A stretch of 48,763 nt of DNA from positions 1-48,763 of the forward strand of contig NZ_NRRS01000028.1 of the NCBI RefSeq assembly GCF_016583795.1, given 5' to 3'. Under the pieces are notes generated by a model. That model was given only the letters and a program-made list of their open reading frames with translations. It was not told where the DNA came from and did no database searches. A program made the position numbers and the translations under genes. The first letter of the stretch is position 1; each line of letters begins with the position of its first letter. The DNA is from Rhabdochromatium marinum (lineage in GTDB: Bacteria > Pseudomonadota > Gammaproteobacteria > Chromatiales > Chromatiaceae). This document shows positions 7,988 through 17,841 of this stretch, piece after piece.

Positions 7988-9418
7988 TCACTGTCGGCGC
8001 TCCGAGGCCTTGATCATCTCCTCGCGCTCGAGGCCAAATTTGCGCATGCGCTCGATCAGGGTGGTGCGACGCATGCCCAGGCGCCGCGCAGCACGCGCCA
8101 CCACAAATCCATGCTCATCCAAGGCCGCCAGGATGATGCCGCGCTCAAGATCGTTGAGATAGTCGCGCAGTCCCACCCCTTCTGGCAACGTCATCGCAGC
8201 ATGGCCCGCGCCCGTCGATTGCACAGCCGGCTCGCTTGCCGGAAAGAGCGGCGCGGCGACATGCTCCGGGCGCACACGGGTCGGCAGCTGCGGAAGATCC
8301 ACCAGCTCCGCCGGATACATGATCGACAGCTGCTCCAGCAGGTTGCTAAGCTCGCGAACATTGCCAGGCCAATCCAGGGTACTCAGATGCGCGATCACCG
8401 CCGGAGTCAGCAACGCCGGCTCGGCGCCCTGTTCGCACAGACGCTCGTTCAGGGTATCGATCAGCAGCGCAATATCGCTGCGGCGCTCCCGCAGCGGCGG
8501 CAGATCAATGGGAAACACATTGAGCCGAAAAAACAAATCCTCACGAAAATGCCCCTCTGCAACCGCCTGATCGAGATCATGATGGGTCGCGGAGATCACC
8601 CGCGCATTGGCCGGCAGCGTCTTATTGGAGCCCACCCGTTCGAAACTGCGCTCTTGCAGCACACGCAGCAGTTTGACCTGCATGGGCACGGGCATGTCGC
8701 CGATCTCATCGAGAAAAATCACCCCATCCCCCGCCAGTTCGAAACGCCCGGCGCGCGCGGTGAAAGCGCCGGTGAAGGCGCCCTTCTCATGCCCAAAGAG
8801 CTCGCTTTCAAGCAAATCAGGGGGAATGGCGCCGCAGTTGACCGCCACAAACGGCTTGCTGGCTCGCGCTGAAGCACGATGAATAGCGCGCGCCACCACC
8901 TCCTTGCCAGAGCCAGTCTCACCGAGAATCAGCACTGTGGCATCCGTGCGCGCCACCTGAGCAATCAGGCGTCGCACCTGCTGCATGCCAGCATGCTGCC
9001 CGATTAAATCATCGCCGTACGCACCCGCCGTGCCGCGCTGACGCGCGATCCATTGCAAAACCGCCATCACTTGACCAGGAACCAGAGGATTGCTCACCAC
9101 GGCAACGCGCTTATCGGCGAAGTTGGCATCATCCAGCGGCTGGCAGATCAGCGGAACGGACTCGGGTTTGGCCTCGGCTTCACTTCGGCTGCCGGCCAGC
9201 GCATCCAGCTCCCCGCGCAGCGCTGCGGCCGCATCGCACAGCCACAGCGCCACTGCCTGCTGCTCGGCGACAAATTCCAGCCTGGGCGGATACTGTGGCA
9301 GTATCAGAGGATCCATACCCAGAAAAGCCAGCACCCAGGCTGTGCGACGCACCTGCTCGTTGTCACCACAGAGCGCAATACGCAGCCTGGAACTCATCGC
9401 ATCCAGTGCATCAGGCAT
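7988..9418 (-). CDS. fleQ: Flagellar master regulator FleQ/FlrA-like
   Basis: A 476-residue enhancer-binding protein. Residues 1-135 form a FleQ-type N-terminal domain without a clear phospho-acceptor. The AAA+ domain (about 138-375) has Walker [13 protein letters not shown], the loop KGAFTGAF and Walker [13 protein letters not shown]. The C-terminus has a Fis-type helix-turn-helix ([19 protein letters not shown]). Identity with FleQ in the central domain is high by eye ([38 protein letters not shown]). The segment aligned with the c-di-GMP-binding LFRS motif of Pseudomonas FleQ reads YGDD here. It heads the flagellar cascade and is divergent from a ComFB-domain gene. Confidence 0.92.
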   Translation of the reverse strand: MPDALDAMSSRLRIALCGDNEQVRRTAWVLAFLGMDPLILPQYPPRLEFVAEQQAVALWLCDAAAALRGELDALAGSRSEAEAKPESVPLICQPLDDANFADKRVAVVSNPLVPGQVMAVLQWIARQRGTAGAYGDDLIGQHAGMQQVRRLIAQVARTDATVLILGETGSGKEVVARAIHRASARASKPFVAVNCGAIPPDLLESELFGHEKGAFTGAFTARAGRFELAGDGVIFLDEIGDMPVPMQVKLLRVLQERSFERVGSNKTLPANARVISATHHDLDQAVAEGHFREDLFFRLNVFPIDLPPLRERRSDIALLIDTLNERLCEQGAEPALLTPAVIAHLSTLDWPGNVRELSNLLEQLSIMYPAELVDLPQLPTRVRPEHVAAPLFPASEPAVQSTGAGHAAMTLPEGVGLRDYLNDLERGIILAALDEHGFVVARAARRLGMRRTTLIERMRKFGLEREEMIKASERRQ

Positions 9419-9679
9419 GCGGCGCGCACCACCAAACAGGCTGCCTCCCGATAGGATGGCGCCAGCGTCCCGAATCGAGCAAAATGCGATACCTGTTCAC
9501 GAGCGTTCAGTTGTTTGACTTGTTGTTATGCGGCGCCCATCTAAAGCGATTAATGCCTGAACGTCTGCCAGCAAAACGCTGTAGCTGCTGCGGTATGACC
9601 TGGCATGCTTGCAACAACATCGAATCACGTGCGCTCCATTCGCGGTAAGAATCATCCATTAACTGGTAGAGGTAGTATA

Positions 9680-10006
9680 ATGCACATCAGTAAAGCTGAC
9701 GAAACCCATCGACTTAGCGAAGAGACTGCGATGCACTCCAGCATCATTAACTGCTACGAACTCCTGGTGCGTGACGAAATGTTTCGGGTGTGTGGAAAAG
9801 CCTTCGCGACACCCCCCGATCAGGATCTGCTAGCCGACATCACCTGCCTGGCACTCAACCAGTTGCCAGCACGTTATGTGCGCCACAGTGTCGATCTATC
9901 CGCCAATCTCACCAGCGATGAAAGCCAATCCATGAAACATCAGGTCGAACAAGCCGTTTCCAAGGCCATTAGCATTGTCAAACGTCGTCAGGACGGAGAG
10001 CGCTAA
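9680..10006 (+). CDS. ComFB-domain protein, candidate cyclic-dinucleotide receptor
   Basis: A 108-residue protein with a ComFB-like core: a short helical N-terminus ([13 protein letters not shown]), then [21 protein letters not shown], which fits the family pattern of an Asp, a Cys and ALNxLPxRYVRHxVD. The ATG at 9680 has an AGAGG site seven bases upstream; a second ATG at 9731 is possible. ComFB proteins were named from Bacillus competence operons, and members have been reported to bind cyclic dinucleotides. Lying divergent from fleQ, in a window with two GGDEF proteins, suggests a link to motility control. Its 3' end overlaps that of convergent ruvB by 29 bases. Confidence 0.75.
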   Translation: MHISKADETHRLSEETAMHSSIINCYELLVRDEMFRVCGKAFATPPDQDLLADITCLALNQLPARYVRHSVDLSANLTSDESQSMKHQVEQAVSKAISIVKRRQDGER

Positions 10007-11039
10007 CCGCCAACAGATCATCCTCCGGCACGGATGACGGCGGCCTGAGTCCGAGGTGCTGATAAGCGCTCAGGGTCGCCACCCGCCCGCGTGGCGTGCG
10101 CATCAGATACCCCTGCTGGATCAAATAGGGTTCGAGCACATCCTCAATGGTGCCGCGCTCCTCGCCAATGGCGGCCGCCAGACTCTCGACCCCCACCGGA
10201 CCACCGGCAAATTTCTCAATCACGGCTTGCAGCAGTCGCCGGTCCATCTGATCAAAGCCCTGCTGATCGACTTGCAGCATGCGCAGCGCCTGATCGGCCA
10301 CCGCACGATTGATACGCCCATCGGCCTTCATCTGCGTGTAGTCACGCACCCGCCGCAGCAGACGATTGGCAATGCGCGGCGTGCCACGCGAGCGCCGCGC
10401 GATCTCGCGCAGCCCCTCCGCATCGCCGTCCACCGCCAGAATTTCCGCCGAACGGCGCAGAATAATCGCCAGATCCGCCGGTGAATAGTAATCCAGTCGC
10501 TGCACGATGCCGAAGCGATCCCGCAACGGTGATGTCAGCAGCCCAGCCCGCGTGGTGGCGCCGACCAAAGTAAAGGCCGGCAGATCCAGCTTGATGGAAC
10601 GCGCCGCCGGGCCATCACCAATCATAATATCGAGCTGAAAGTCCTCCATCGCCGGGTAGAGCACTTCCTCCACCACCGGGCTCAGACGATGGATTTCATC
10701 CACGAACAGCAAGTCACCCGCATCAAGATTGGTCAGCAGTGCCGCCAGATCCCCCGGTTTTTCGAGCACTGGCCCCGAGGTCTGGCGCAGCGTCACCCCC
10801 ATCTCATGGGCAAGAATATGCGCCAGCGTGGTCTTGCCCAGTCCGGGCGGACCAAAAATCAGCGTATGATCCAGCGCCTCGTCGCGCGCCCGGGCGGCAC
10901 CGATGAAAATCTCCATCTGCTCGCGCACTGTCGCCTGACCGATGTAGTCAGCCAACCGGCGCGGACGCATGGCGCGATCCAGCGTCTGCTCATCGGCGCC
11001 CGCCTCGGGGGCAATCAGGCGTTCTTCGGTTGCTGACAT
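9978..11039 (-). CDS. ruvB: Holliday junction helicase motor RuvB
   Basis: A 353-residue AAA+ protein with Walker [13 protein letters not shown], Walker [11 protein letters not shown], sensor 1 GATTRAG, the arginine finger region PLRDRFG, and a C-terminal winged helix ([15 protein letters not shown]). It forms hexameric rings that pump DNA through the RuvA-Holliday junction complex during branch migration. Full length (E. coli 336). It is the last gene of yebC-ruvC-ruvA-ruvB, seven bases after ruvA. Confidence 0.98.
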   Translation of the reverse strand: MSATEERLIAPEAGADEQTLDRAMRPRRLADYIGQATVREQMEIFIGAARARDEALDHTLIFGPPGLGKTTLAHILAHEMGVTLRQTSGPVLEKPGDLAALLTNLDAGDLLFVDEIHRLSPVVEEVLYPAMEDFQLDIMIGDGPAARSIKLDLPAFTLVGATTRAGLLTSPLRDRFGIVQRLDYYSPADLAIILRRSAEILAVDGDAEGLREIARRSRGTPRIANRLLRRVRDYTQMKADGRINRAVADQALRMLQVDQQGFDQMDRRLLQAVIEKFAGGPVGVESLAAAIGEERGTIEDVLEPYLIQQGYLMRTPRGRVATLSAYQHLGLRPPSSVPEDDLLAVSALRPDDV

Positions 11040-11046
11040 TGCGTTT

Positions 11047-11670
11047 TCAGCCTTTGTTCAGCGACTTCAGCGCGACACGAATGATGTCTTCGGTGCTCTG
11101 CGCCTGCTCAGCTGCGGCGCGGGCCATGCGACTGGCATCTGCCGGGCGATATCCCAGGGCTTCAAGCGCATGCACCGCCTCAGCAACAGGATTGTTGGCC
11201 TCCAGGGTTGCAGGCCGGCCGGTGGCAGCGGAAGGGGAAGCTGCGATGCCACTGGCAGCGGGCGGCGACGCACTCAAACGATCCTTCATCTCGATCACCA
11301 GGCGCTGTGCGGTTTTCTTCCCCACCCCCGGCACCCGATACAAAGCGGTAAGATCCTCATACTGGACACACTGGGCAAACTGCTGTGCATCCATCGCCGA
11401 GAGAATCGCCAGCGCCATTTTTGCCCCCACGCCGCTGACTTTCAGCAAATGCCGAAACAGCGCCCGTTCGCCTTCGGTATTAAAGGCATAGAGCACATGG
11501 GCATCTTCACGCACCATTAGATGGGTCAGCAGGGTGACGGATGCGCCCAGCTCCGGCAGGTCGTAGAACACCGACATGGGCGCTTCAAGCTCATAGCCCA
11601 AGCCCTGCACATCGACCAGCAACTGCGGTGGCTGCTTGGCCAGCAATTGCCCGCGAATGCGACCGATCAT
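11047..11670 (-). CDS. ruvA: Holliday junction-binding protein RuvA
   Basis: A 207-residue protein beginning MIGRIRGQL, with the OB-fold N-domain, two helix-hairpin-helix motifs ([16 protein letters not shown] and [15 protein letters not shown]) that grip the junction, and a C-terminal domain ([19 protein letters not shown]) that contacts RuvB. The linker between domains II and III is Ala/Ser-rich. It overlaps ruvC by four bases. Confidence 0.98.
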   Translation of the reverse strand: MIGRIRGQLLAKQPPQLLVDVQGLGYELEAPMSVFYDLPELGASVTLLTHLMVREDAHVLYAFNTEGERALFRHLLKVSGVGAKMALAILSAMDAQQFAQCVQYEDLTALYRVPGVGKKTAQRLVIEMKDRLSASPPAASGIAASPSAATGRPATLEANNPVAEAVHALEALGYRPADASRMARAAAEQAQSTEDIIRVALKSLNKG

Positions 11671-12203
11671 GGACGAAAATCCCGCCAGGAGGCCGCTGCG
11701 CGCTTGCGCGCCGGGATTCCCATCGAGTGGGCATGGCAGAGGGCTATGGCCAGCGCATCAGCCTCGTCCTCACCCGGTGGCGTCGCAAGCGACAGCAGCA
11801 CGCGCACCATGTGCTGCACCTGCACCTTATCCGCGCCGCCCGTACCGACCACCGCGAGCTTGACGGATTTGGCGCTGTATTCATGCACATCCAGGCCGCC
11901 CTTGAGGCCGGCACAGAGAATGGCGCCGCGCGCCTGCCCGAGTTTGAGCGCTGCCGTTGGGTCACGGGCAAAGATGAGCTGTTCCACCGCCATTTCGTGC
12001 GGCTGATAGTCCGCCACCAAAGCGGCCACGCGATCAAAAATCAGCTCCAGACGCTGTGGCCAACTGAACTGACCAACACGAATGCAGCCACTGGCGATAC
12101 AGCGGCTTTGGCGTCCATCACTGTCAATAACGCCGAAGCCCGTGTTGCGCGAGCCCGGGTCAACCCCCAAAACGCGGTGTCTGAGCGCCGGTGGCGCGGT
12201 CAT
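11667..12203 (-). CDS. ruvC: Crossover junction endonuclease RuvC
   Basis: A 178-residue RNase H-fold resolvase. Catalytic acidic residues are visible in GVDPGSRNTG (first Asp), AVEQLIFARDP (Glu) and GEDEADALAIALCHAH (last acidic pair). It cuts Holliday junctions symmetrically within the RuvABC complex. It starts six bases after yebC and overlaps ruvA by four, giving the common gammaproteobacterial yebC-ruvCAB order. Confidence 0.97.
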   Translation of the reverse strand: MTAPPALRHRVLGVDPGSRNTGFGVIDSDGRQSRCIASGCIRVGQFSWPQRLELIFDRVAALVADYQPHEMAVEQLIFARDPTAALKLGQARGAILCAGLKGGLDVHEYSAKSVKLAVVGTGGADKVQVQHMVRVLLSLATPPGEDEADALAIALCHAHSMGIPARKRAAASWRDFRP

Positions 12204-12209
12204 AACCGC

Positions 12210-12959
12210 CTAGGCATCCAACTGCGCCATGATGTCATCGCTGATATCGGCGTTGTGATAGACATCCTGCACATCATCAAGATCATCGAGCGTATCAATG
12301 AGCTTGAGCAATTTTTCTGCCGTGTCGCGGTCGAGCTCAACATTGGTCGCCGCATTGAAACTGACCTCCGAGACACTAGTGTCAAACCCGGCGGCGGCTA
12401 GAGCCTCACAGACGGCCACAAAGCTCTCCGGCTGGGTGATCACATCCAGGGAGTCGTCTTCATTGACCACCACATCCTCGGCACCGGCCTCCACACCGGC
12501 CTCAATGACGGCGTCCTCATCAGTGCCGGGCTGAAAGCTGATCACGCCCTGCTTGGTGAACAGATAGGCCACCGAGCCATCGGTGCCCAGATTTCCGCCA
12601 TGCTTACTAAAGGCGTGGCGCACTTCCGAGGCGGTGCGATTACGGTTGTCGGTCATGCAATCGACCATGATCGCCACGCCACCCGGACCATAGCCTTCGT
12701 AGCGGATGTCTTCGTAATTGTCAGCCTCATCGGCACCAGCACCGCGCTTGATGGCGCGATCAACGGTATCCTTGGGCATATTGGCGCCCAGCGCCTTGTC
12801 GATCGCCAGACGCAGGCGCGGATTGGCTGAGGCATCGCCTCCACCCTCGCGCGCTGCGATGGTGACTTCCCGAATCAGTTTGGTCCAGATTTTGCCGCGC
12901 TTTTTGTCTTGCGCCGCCTTGCGATGCTTAATATTCGCCCACTTACTATGGCCTGCCAT
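12210..12959 (-). CDS. yebC: YebC/TACO1-family protein
   Basis: A 249-residue protein starting [18 protein letters not shown], the invariant family N-terminus, followed by [23 protein letters not shown] and a three-domain length. The open frame extends 62 codons further upstream, but that part lies over the ferredoxin gene and lacks family sequence, so the ATG at 12959 is chosen. YebC proteins were described as transcriptional regulators; more recent work on TACO1/YebC points to helping ribosomes through difficult motifs such as polyproline. Its place upstream of ruvC is conserved. Confidence 0.96.
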   Translation of the reverse strand: MAGHSKWANIKHRKAAQDKKRGKIWTKLIREVTIAAREGGGDASANPRLRLAIDKALGANMPKDTVDRAIKRGAGADEADNYEDIRYEGYGPGGVAIMVDCMTDNRNRTASEVRHAFSKHGGNLGTDGSVAYLFTKQGVISFQPGTDEDAVIEAGVEAGAEDVVVNEDDSLDVITQPESFVAVCEALAAAGFDTSVSEVSFNAATNVELDRDTAEKLLKLIDTLDDLDDVQDVYHNADISDDIMAQLDA

Positions 12960-13038
12960 GCGCTGCCCTGTGTCAGGGGCGCGATCCGTTGGAATGACGA
13001 ATCGCGCCGGGTCTGGATGGAATGGAGAACGCGAGCGA

Positions 13039-13305
<267 letters not shown>

Positions 13306-13351
13306 TCACTAAAACAGTTGTTGGTGGATGTAAGGTCGGTTCCCGCGCAGT

Positions 13352-13828
13352 TTAGCGAAATCGCTCCTGCAATGCAGCATAGACGCTCGGCGCCACGAAC
13401 CCCGACACATCGCCGCCGAGCCGGGCGATCTCCTTGACCAGCGACGAGGAGATATAAGCGTACTGCTCCGCCGGCGTCAGGAACAGGGTTTCGATATCCG
13501 GCGCCATGCGACGATTCATGCCCGCAAGCTGGAACTCATACTCGAAGTCCGACACCGCGCGCAGTCCGCGCATGATGACCGGAATCCCCAGCTCACGGGC
13601 AAACTCCACCAGCAGCCCGGAAAAGGAGGTGATCTCAACATTGGCATAATCCGCCGTAACGCCATGGAGCATCTCCAGGCGCGTCGCCACCGGAAAGGTG
13701 GGCGCCTTGGCGGAGTCCTCTGCCACCGCCACGACCACATGGTCGAACAAACGCGCCGCGCGCGCGATCAGATCAATGTGACCATTGGTCACCGGATCAA
13801 AGGTGCCGGGGTAAACGATGCTGCGCAT
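13352..13828 (-). CDS. coaD: Phosphopantetheine adenylyltransferase
   Basis: A 158-residue nucleotidyltransferase with the [10 protein letters not shown] motif (the T/HxGH equivalent) at residues 8-17, [12 protein letters not shown] in the middle and the [13 protein letters not shown] (ISSS) motif near residue 125. It transfers AMP from ATP to 4'-phosphopantetheine, the fourth step in coenzyme A synthesis. Length is standard (about 160). The 163 bases between it and the divergent endonuclease gene must hold both promoters; no clear consensus was picked out. Confidence 0.97.
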   Translation of the reverse strand: MRSIVYPGTFDPVTNGHIDLIARAARLFDHVVVAVAEDSAKAPTFPVATRLEMLHGVTADYANVEITSFSGLLVEFARELGIPVIMRGLRAVSDFEYEFQLAGMNRRMAPDIETLFLTPAEQYAYISSSLVKEIARLGGDVSGFVAPSVYAALQERFR

Positions 13829-13991
13829 GCCAGTCAGTGGCCAGGAACCTGGTGGATGAAATTAAAGCTCCCCAGCATACCAGAGGGGATGGCCGCTGGC
13901 AGCTGCACCTTGCCAAAGGCCGATCCCAGGCACTGATTGCCCCCAGCAATCCTGCTATTCTTGCGCGTTTTAATGACCAGAGGGTGATCTG

Positions 13992-15026
13992 ATGGCGCGC
14001 GCTCCCCGCCGGACCAAGGGCCGTTCTTCTCGCAAGCCGCCGCAATCGTTGCATCGCCAGTCGGCGCAGCGGTGGCATCAGTTGTGGCGCTCGCGGCGGC
14101 TGCGTTATGCCGCTCTTGCGCTAGTAGCGCTGCTGGCGCTGTCCTATCTGCCTCCGCCCCTGGTGAAGCCCTTGCCGGAACCGGCGCAGCAGGCGCTGTC
14201 CGTGACAGTCGAGATACGCGAGTCGCTGTTCGAGGCCACGCAGCACATTGGCGCCGAAATGCTGAGCAGCGGAGATCCGGCCCAGGCGCTGGATGATCTG
14301 TTGGATCCGAATGCCTGGCTCGACCGTTTGCTGTCCTGGTTTGGCTGGCGCCAGGGTGTACCCGAAAGCTTCCCGGCGGCGCGTAAAGTGTTGTATGAGC
14401 AAGTCTATCGCGGTCAGCGCACAACCTTCTATTGTGGCTGTCGTTATGACCGCTCCCAGCAGGTCGATTTGCGCAGTTGTGGGCTGGACGAACTCAGCAA
14501 CAACAACCGCGCGCAGCGGGTGGAGGCCGAGCATGTGTTTCCAGCCTCGCAGTTCGGCCAGTCGCGCCCCTGCTGGCAAAAGCCGAATAATTTTTCTGCC
14601 TGCCGCATCTCCGGCGGGGACACGCTCTCCGGGCGTGATTGCTGTGAGCGGGTGGATCCGGTGTTTCGCACCGCACATAACGATTTGCACAATCTTTTTC
14701 CATCCGTAGGATATGTCAACGGCCAGCGTTCGAATTATCGCTGGGGCACAGTGTCGGGCGGAGAGACCTATGGCGACTGCGACATCCGCATTGATGGCAA
14801 CCAGCGTCTTGTCCAGCCACCGATGGCGGTGCGCGGCGACATTGCCCGTACCATGCTCTACATGCGCCAGACCTATGATCTGTATCTGAATGACCGGGAA
14901 CTGCAACTGTATCGGGCCTGGAACAACCAGGATCCGCCCGACGCCTGGGAGATCAAGCGCAACCGGCGCATCCGCTCGATTGAGGGCATCAGCAACCCCT
15001 TTATCGATAACTATCAGTCACTGTGA
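13992..15026 (+). CDS. Membrane-anchored endonuclease I family nuclease
   Basis: A 344-residue protein of the EndA/Vvn/NucM beta-beta-alpha-metal nuclease family. The active site is visible: Glu180-His181 in RVEAEHVFPASQFG (general base and Mg ligand) and Asn234 in HNDLHNLFPSVGYVNGQRSNY (second Mg ligand). Several cysteines (148, 150, 163, 194, 204, 217, 218) suggest disulfides and a periplasmic location. Unlike EndA, it starts with about 37 very basic residues, a transmembrane helix at 38-55 and a linker of about 75 residues before the nuclease domain. It probably degrades DNA outside the cytoplasm; a signal anchor is inferred. Confidence 0.88.
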   Translation: MARAPRRTKGRSSRKPPQSLHRQSAQRWHQLWRSRRLRYAALALVALLALSYLPPPLVKPLPEPAQQALSVTVEIRESLFEATQHIGAEMLSSGDPAQALDDLLDPNAWLDRLLSWFGWRQGVPESFPAARKVLYEQVYRGQRTTFYCGCRYDRSQQVDLRSCGLDELSNNNRAQRVEAEHVFPASQFGQSRPCWQKPNNFSACRISGGDTLSGRDCCERVDPVFRTAHNDLHNLFPSVGYVNGQRSNYRWGTVSGGETYGDCDIRIDGNQRLVQPPMAVRGDIARTMLYMRQTYDLYLNDRELQLYRAWNNQDPPDAWEIKRNRRIRSIEGISNPFIDNYQSL

Positions 15027-15077
15027 TCAGTAAGGATGTAAGAGAAAATGCGCTCGGCTGGGCAGCTCGATGAACCG

Positions 15078-15103
15078 TAAAGTTTTTAACGGGAATCGAC
15101 TAA
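15078..15103 (+). promoter_or_regulatory. Candidate FliA (sigma-28) promoter of the chemoreceptor gene
   Basis: A perfect -35 TAAAGTTT lies at 15078-15085. Ten bases later, TCGACTAA matches only part of the -10 consensus GCCGATAA. Chemoreceptor genes are classic FliA targets, and this element lies 93 bases before the start. The imperfect -10 and the ten-base spacer keep confidence moderate. Confidence 0.42.
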
Positions 15104-15195
15104 GCTAGCATTTGCACTTGCGAAGACAAGGGGCGAAAGCAAGAGGGGGCGCAGATCCCCGAGAGTATCCATCACGAAGCGCTTCCGGAGGAAGG

Positions 15196-16305
15196 ATGTT
15201 AGTCGCCAAATCCAGGCATCAAAAGCAGATGCAACAACTGATTGATGACAAATCAACCATAGTCGCACAAAACGAAGCCCTACAGGCCGAAGTCGAACAG
15301 TTGCGCGCCGAGGTGGCGCAACTGCGTGCCACGCAATATCGGGAGAATCAGCTCAACGCCCTGATGGCTTACGAAAACGAGCATGTTCGGGGCGGGCTAA
15401 CCGATATCCAGGGCAACCTGGCCGGATCGGTCGATTTGGCCAAGTGTACGCTGGCCGATATCGACACGGTCACGGCTGAATTTACTTCAGTAGCCACGGA
15501 AATCAAGGAAATCGCCGCTTTTTTGCACTCTTTGGCCAAGGCTTCCCAACAATCGAATCTGGTGGTCAGTCAGCTGTCCACACATGCCGGCCGGATCAGC
15601 GAAGTCCTGGGGCTGATTCGCGCGATCTCGGAACAAACCAATCTGCTGGCATTGAATGCGGCGATTGAAGCGGCGCGGGCTGGTCAGGCGGGACGCGGTT
15701 TCGCGGTGGTGGCCAGCGAGGTGCGCAACCTGGCCGACAAAACCCAAACCACCATCGCAGATACGCGCGGGGTGATTGAACAAATGCTGGAGCAGGTGGC
15801 AAATGTCGAGCAAACCTCAGTCAAACTGGTCGACGGGGTTCGTCATGTTGACGAAAAGGTGAGCGGATTTGAACAGCATCTGAGCAAATTGCATAGCGGC
15901 GTGGGTAGCGCCGTTAGCGATATGAATGGCATGACTGATCGCGTCTTTATGAGCCTGGCCAAGCTCGATCATGTCATCTGGAAGGTCAATACCTATTTGT
16001 CGATCAACAAACGCGAGCCATGTTTTCCCTTCGTTGATCACCACAACTGCCGACTGGGTAAATGGTACGAGCAGGGCGATGGGCAGGCGGTTTTCTCGAC
16101 CGCCTCGCATTATCAGGATTTAGTCACCCCTCATGCCAAGGTGCATAATGGCACCCGACGCATTTTTGAATTGCTGAGCGAGGATCCACTGCCATACGAG
16201 GCGATCCTTGACGCGCTCGATGAGATGGAGTGCAACAGCGATCAGGTGTTTGCGGTGCTGGATCGAATCCGCACCGAAGTCGAGGCACAGGCGAACCCAG
16301 CTTAA
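15196..16305 (+). CDS. Soluble chemoreceptor (MCP) with C-terminal CZB domain
   Basis: A 369-residue protein without membrane segments. Residues 10-45 form a coiled coil, the signalling hairpin tip is canonical (IRAISEQTNLLALNAAIEAARAGQAGRGFAVVASEVR, about 141-177), and residues 255-330 form a CZB domain. The likely zinc ligands are His259, Cys285, His313 and His317, in the pattern HxxWK, DHHNCRLGKWY, PHAKVH. CZB receptors sense zinc or hypochlorous acid through the Zn-Cys centre and signal to CheA. The ATG at 15196 follows GGAGGAAGG directly; the open frame extends 28 codons upstream without a site. No ligand-binding domain other than CZB is seen. Confidence 0.93.
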   Translation: MLVAKSRHQKQMQQLIDDKSTIVAQNEALQAEVEQLRAEVAQLRATQYRENQLNALMAYENEHVRGGLTDIQGNLAGSVDLAKCTLADIDTVTAEFTSVATEIKEIAAFLHSLAKASQQSNLVVSQLSTHAGRISEVLGLIRAISEQTNLLALNAAIEAARAGQAGRGFAVVASEVRNLADKTQTTIADTRGVIEQMLEQVANVEQTSVKLVDGVRHVDEKVSGFEQHLSKLHSGVGSAVSDMNGMTDRVFMSLAKLDHVIWKVNTYLSINKREPCFPFVDHHNCRLGKWYEQGDGQAVFSTASHYQDLVTPHAKVHNGTRRIFELLSEDPLPYEAILDALDEMECNSDQVFAVLDRIRTEVEAQANPA

Positions 16306-16314
16306 AACCGCAGA

Positions 16315-16345
16315 CGACCTGGGCTGTATGCCACAACCCAGGTCG
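16315..16345. terminator. Bidirectional terminator candidate between chemoreceptor gene and gltD
   Basis: Nine-base perfect arms CGACCTGGG (16315-16323) and CCCAGGTCG (16337-16345) with a 13-base loop lie in the 69-base gap between two convergent genes. There is no clear T-run, so efficiency is uncertain. Confidence 0.55.
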
Positions 16346-16374
16346 CCCGCACAGCAATCAGCGTAGCAGCCGCA

Positions 16375-17841
16375 TCAGCGCGGCAGATCGCTGCGCCCCA
16401 TCAGCCATTCATCCACGGTGCAGGCACATTGCCGTCCTTCGCGGATGGCCCAGACCACCAGCGACTGGCCGCGACGCATGTCACCGGCGGCGAAGACGCC
16501 CTCGACATTGGTCGCATAGGCCGCCTGCCCCTCAGTGCTGGCTTGGACATTGCCACGCGCATCCAGTGACAGGCCAGAAGTGTCCTGAAGTTCCTCAATC
16601 ATGCCCTCATGCACCGGATGCACAAAGCCCATGGCCAGCAGCACCAGATCGGCCTGGATCTCGGTCTCGGAGCCGGGCACCTCGCTCATCTGCCAGCGGC
16701 CATCGGCATCCTTTTCCCAGCGCACCAGCACGTATTGGAGCGCCTTAATGCGCGCTTCGCCATCGCCGACGAAGGCCTTGGTCAGCACATTCCACACGCG
16801 CTCGCAGCCTTCCTCCTGCGAGGTGGAGGTGCGCAGCTTGTTGGGCCAGTTGGGCCAGGTCAGGCCCTTGTCTTCCTTGACCGGCGGCTTGTCGAGGATC
16901 TCGATCTGGGTGACGGACTTGGCGCCATGGCGGTTGGAGGTGCCAATGCAATCGGAGCCGGTGTCGCCGCCGCCGATGACCACCACATGCTTGCCCTCGG
17001 CGCTGATGAAATCCTCATCCGGCACATAGACGCCTTGCACCCGTTTGGAGTTGGCACGCAGGAAATCCATGGCAAAGTGGATACCATCAAAGCTGCGCCC
17101 AGGCACGTCAAGATCGCGCGGCTTCTCGGAGCCGCCGCACAGCACCAGGGCATCATACTCGTCACGCAGATCGGCGATGCTGATATCCACGCCAATATGG
17201 CAGTTGGTGTGAAATTCGACGCCCTCAGTGCGCATCTGGCTCATGCGCCGGTCAATCAGTGTCTTGCTGAGCTTAAAGTCGGGGATGCCGTAGCGCAGCA
17301 GACCACCAATGCGGTCTTCTTTTTCGTAGATAGCGACCGAATGCCCAGCCCGCGCCAACTGCTGAGCGCAGGCCAGTCCCGAAGGGCCGGAGCCGACAAC
17401 GGCAATTTTTTTGCCCGTGCGATGCGCTGGCACCTGAGGCTTGACCCAGCCCTGCTCCCAGGCATGGTCAATGATGGCACGTTCAATGGCTTTGATGGCG
17501 ACCGGGTTGTCGTCGATATTGAGCGTGCAGGACGCTTCGCAGGGCGCCGGGCAGATGCGCCCGGTGAATTCGGGAAAATTGTTGGTCGAGTGCAGAATCT
17601 CGATGGCGGTTTCCCAGTCCTGGCGATAGATGAGATCGTTCCAGTCCGGAATAATGTTGTTGACCGGGCAGCCCTGATGGCAGTAAGGGATGCCGCAGTC
17701 CATGCAGCGCGCGCCCTGAATGCTGAGTTCGCTGTCGCTGAGCGGCAGGGTGAACTCTGAATAATGGACGATGCGGTCAGCCGCCGGTTGGAGGCCCAGC
17801 TCGGCGCGCGCAAATTCCATGAAACCCGTTGGCTTACCCAT
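16375..17841 (-). CDS. gltD: Glutamate synthase (NADPH) small subunit GltD
   Basis: A 488-residue flavoprotein. The N-terminus carries the cysteine clusters [17 protein letters not shown] and CPAPCEASC, which bind the two low-potential [4Fe-4S] centres. The FAD-binding [18 protein letters not shown] and NADPH-binding [15 protein letters not shown] motifs follow, and the end has [16 protein letters not shown]. It passes electrons from NADPH to GltB. The ATG at 17841 (MGKPTGFME) sits seven bases behind GGGGTGG and overlaps the gltB stop by eight bases; the frame extends ten codons further, less plausibly. Confidence 0.97.
   Translation of the reverse strand: MGKPTGFMEFARAELGLQPAADRIVHYSEFTLPLSDSELSIQGARCMDCGIPYCHQGCPVNNIIPDWNDLIYRQDWETAIEILHSTNNFPEFTGRICPAPCEASCTLNIDDNPVAIKAIERAIIDHAWEQGWVKPQVPAHRTGKKIAVVGSGPSGLACAQQLARAGHSVAIYEKEDRIGGLLRYGIPDFKLSKTLIDRRMSQMRTEGVEFHTNCHIGVDISIADLRDEYDALVLCGGSEKPRDLDVPGRSFDGIHFAMDFLRANSKRVQGVYVPDEDFISAEGKHVVVIGGGDTGSDCIGTSNRHGAKSVTQIEILDKPPVKEDKGLTWPNWPNKLRTSTSQEEGCERVWNVLTKAFVGDGEARIKALQYVLVRWEKDADGRWQMSEVPGSETEIQADLVLLAMGFVHPVHEGMIEELQDTSGLSLDARGNVQASTEGQAAYATNVEGVFAAGDMRRGQSLVVWAIREGRQCACTVDEWLMGRSDLPR

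Noticed and set aside
13834-14424. Minus-strand frame of 196 codons upstream of coaD
   Set aside because: Mostly the complement of the endonuclease I gene, with shadow-like composition and no motif.
16609-17760. Plus-strand frame of 383 codons
   Set aside because: Complement of gltD, whose Fe-S and nucleotide-binding motifs are clear.
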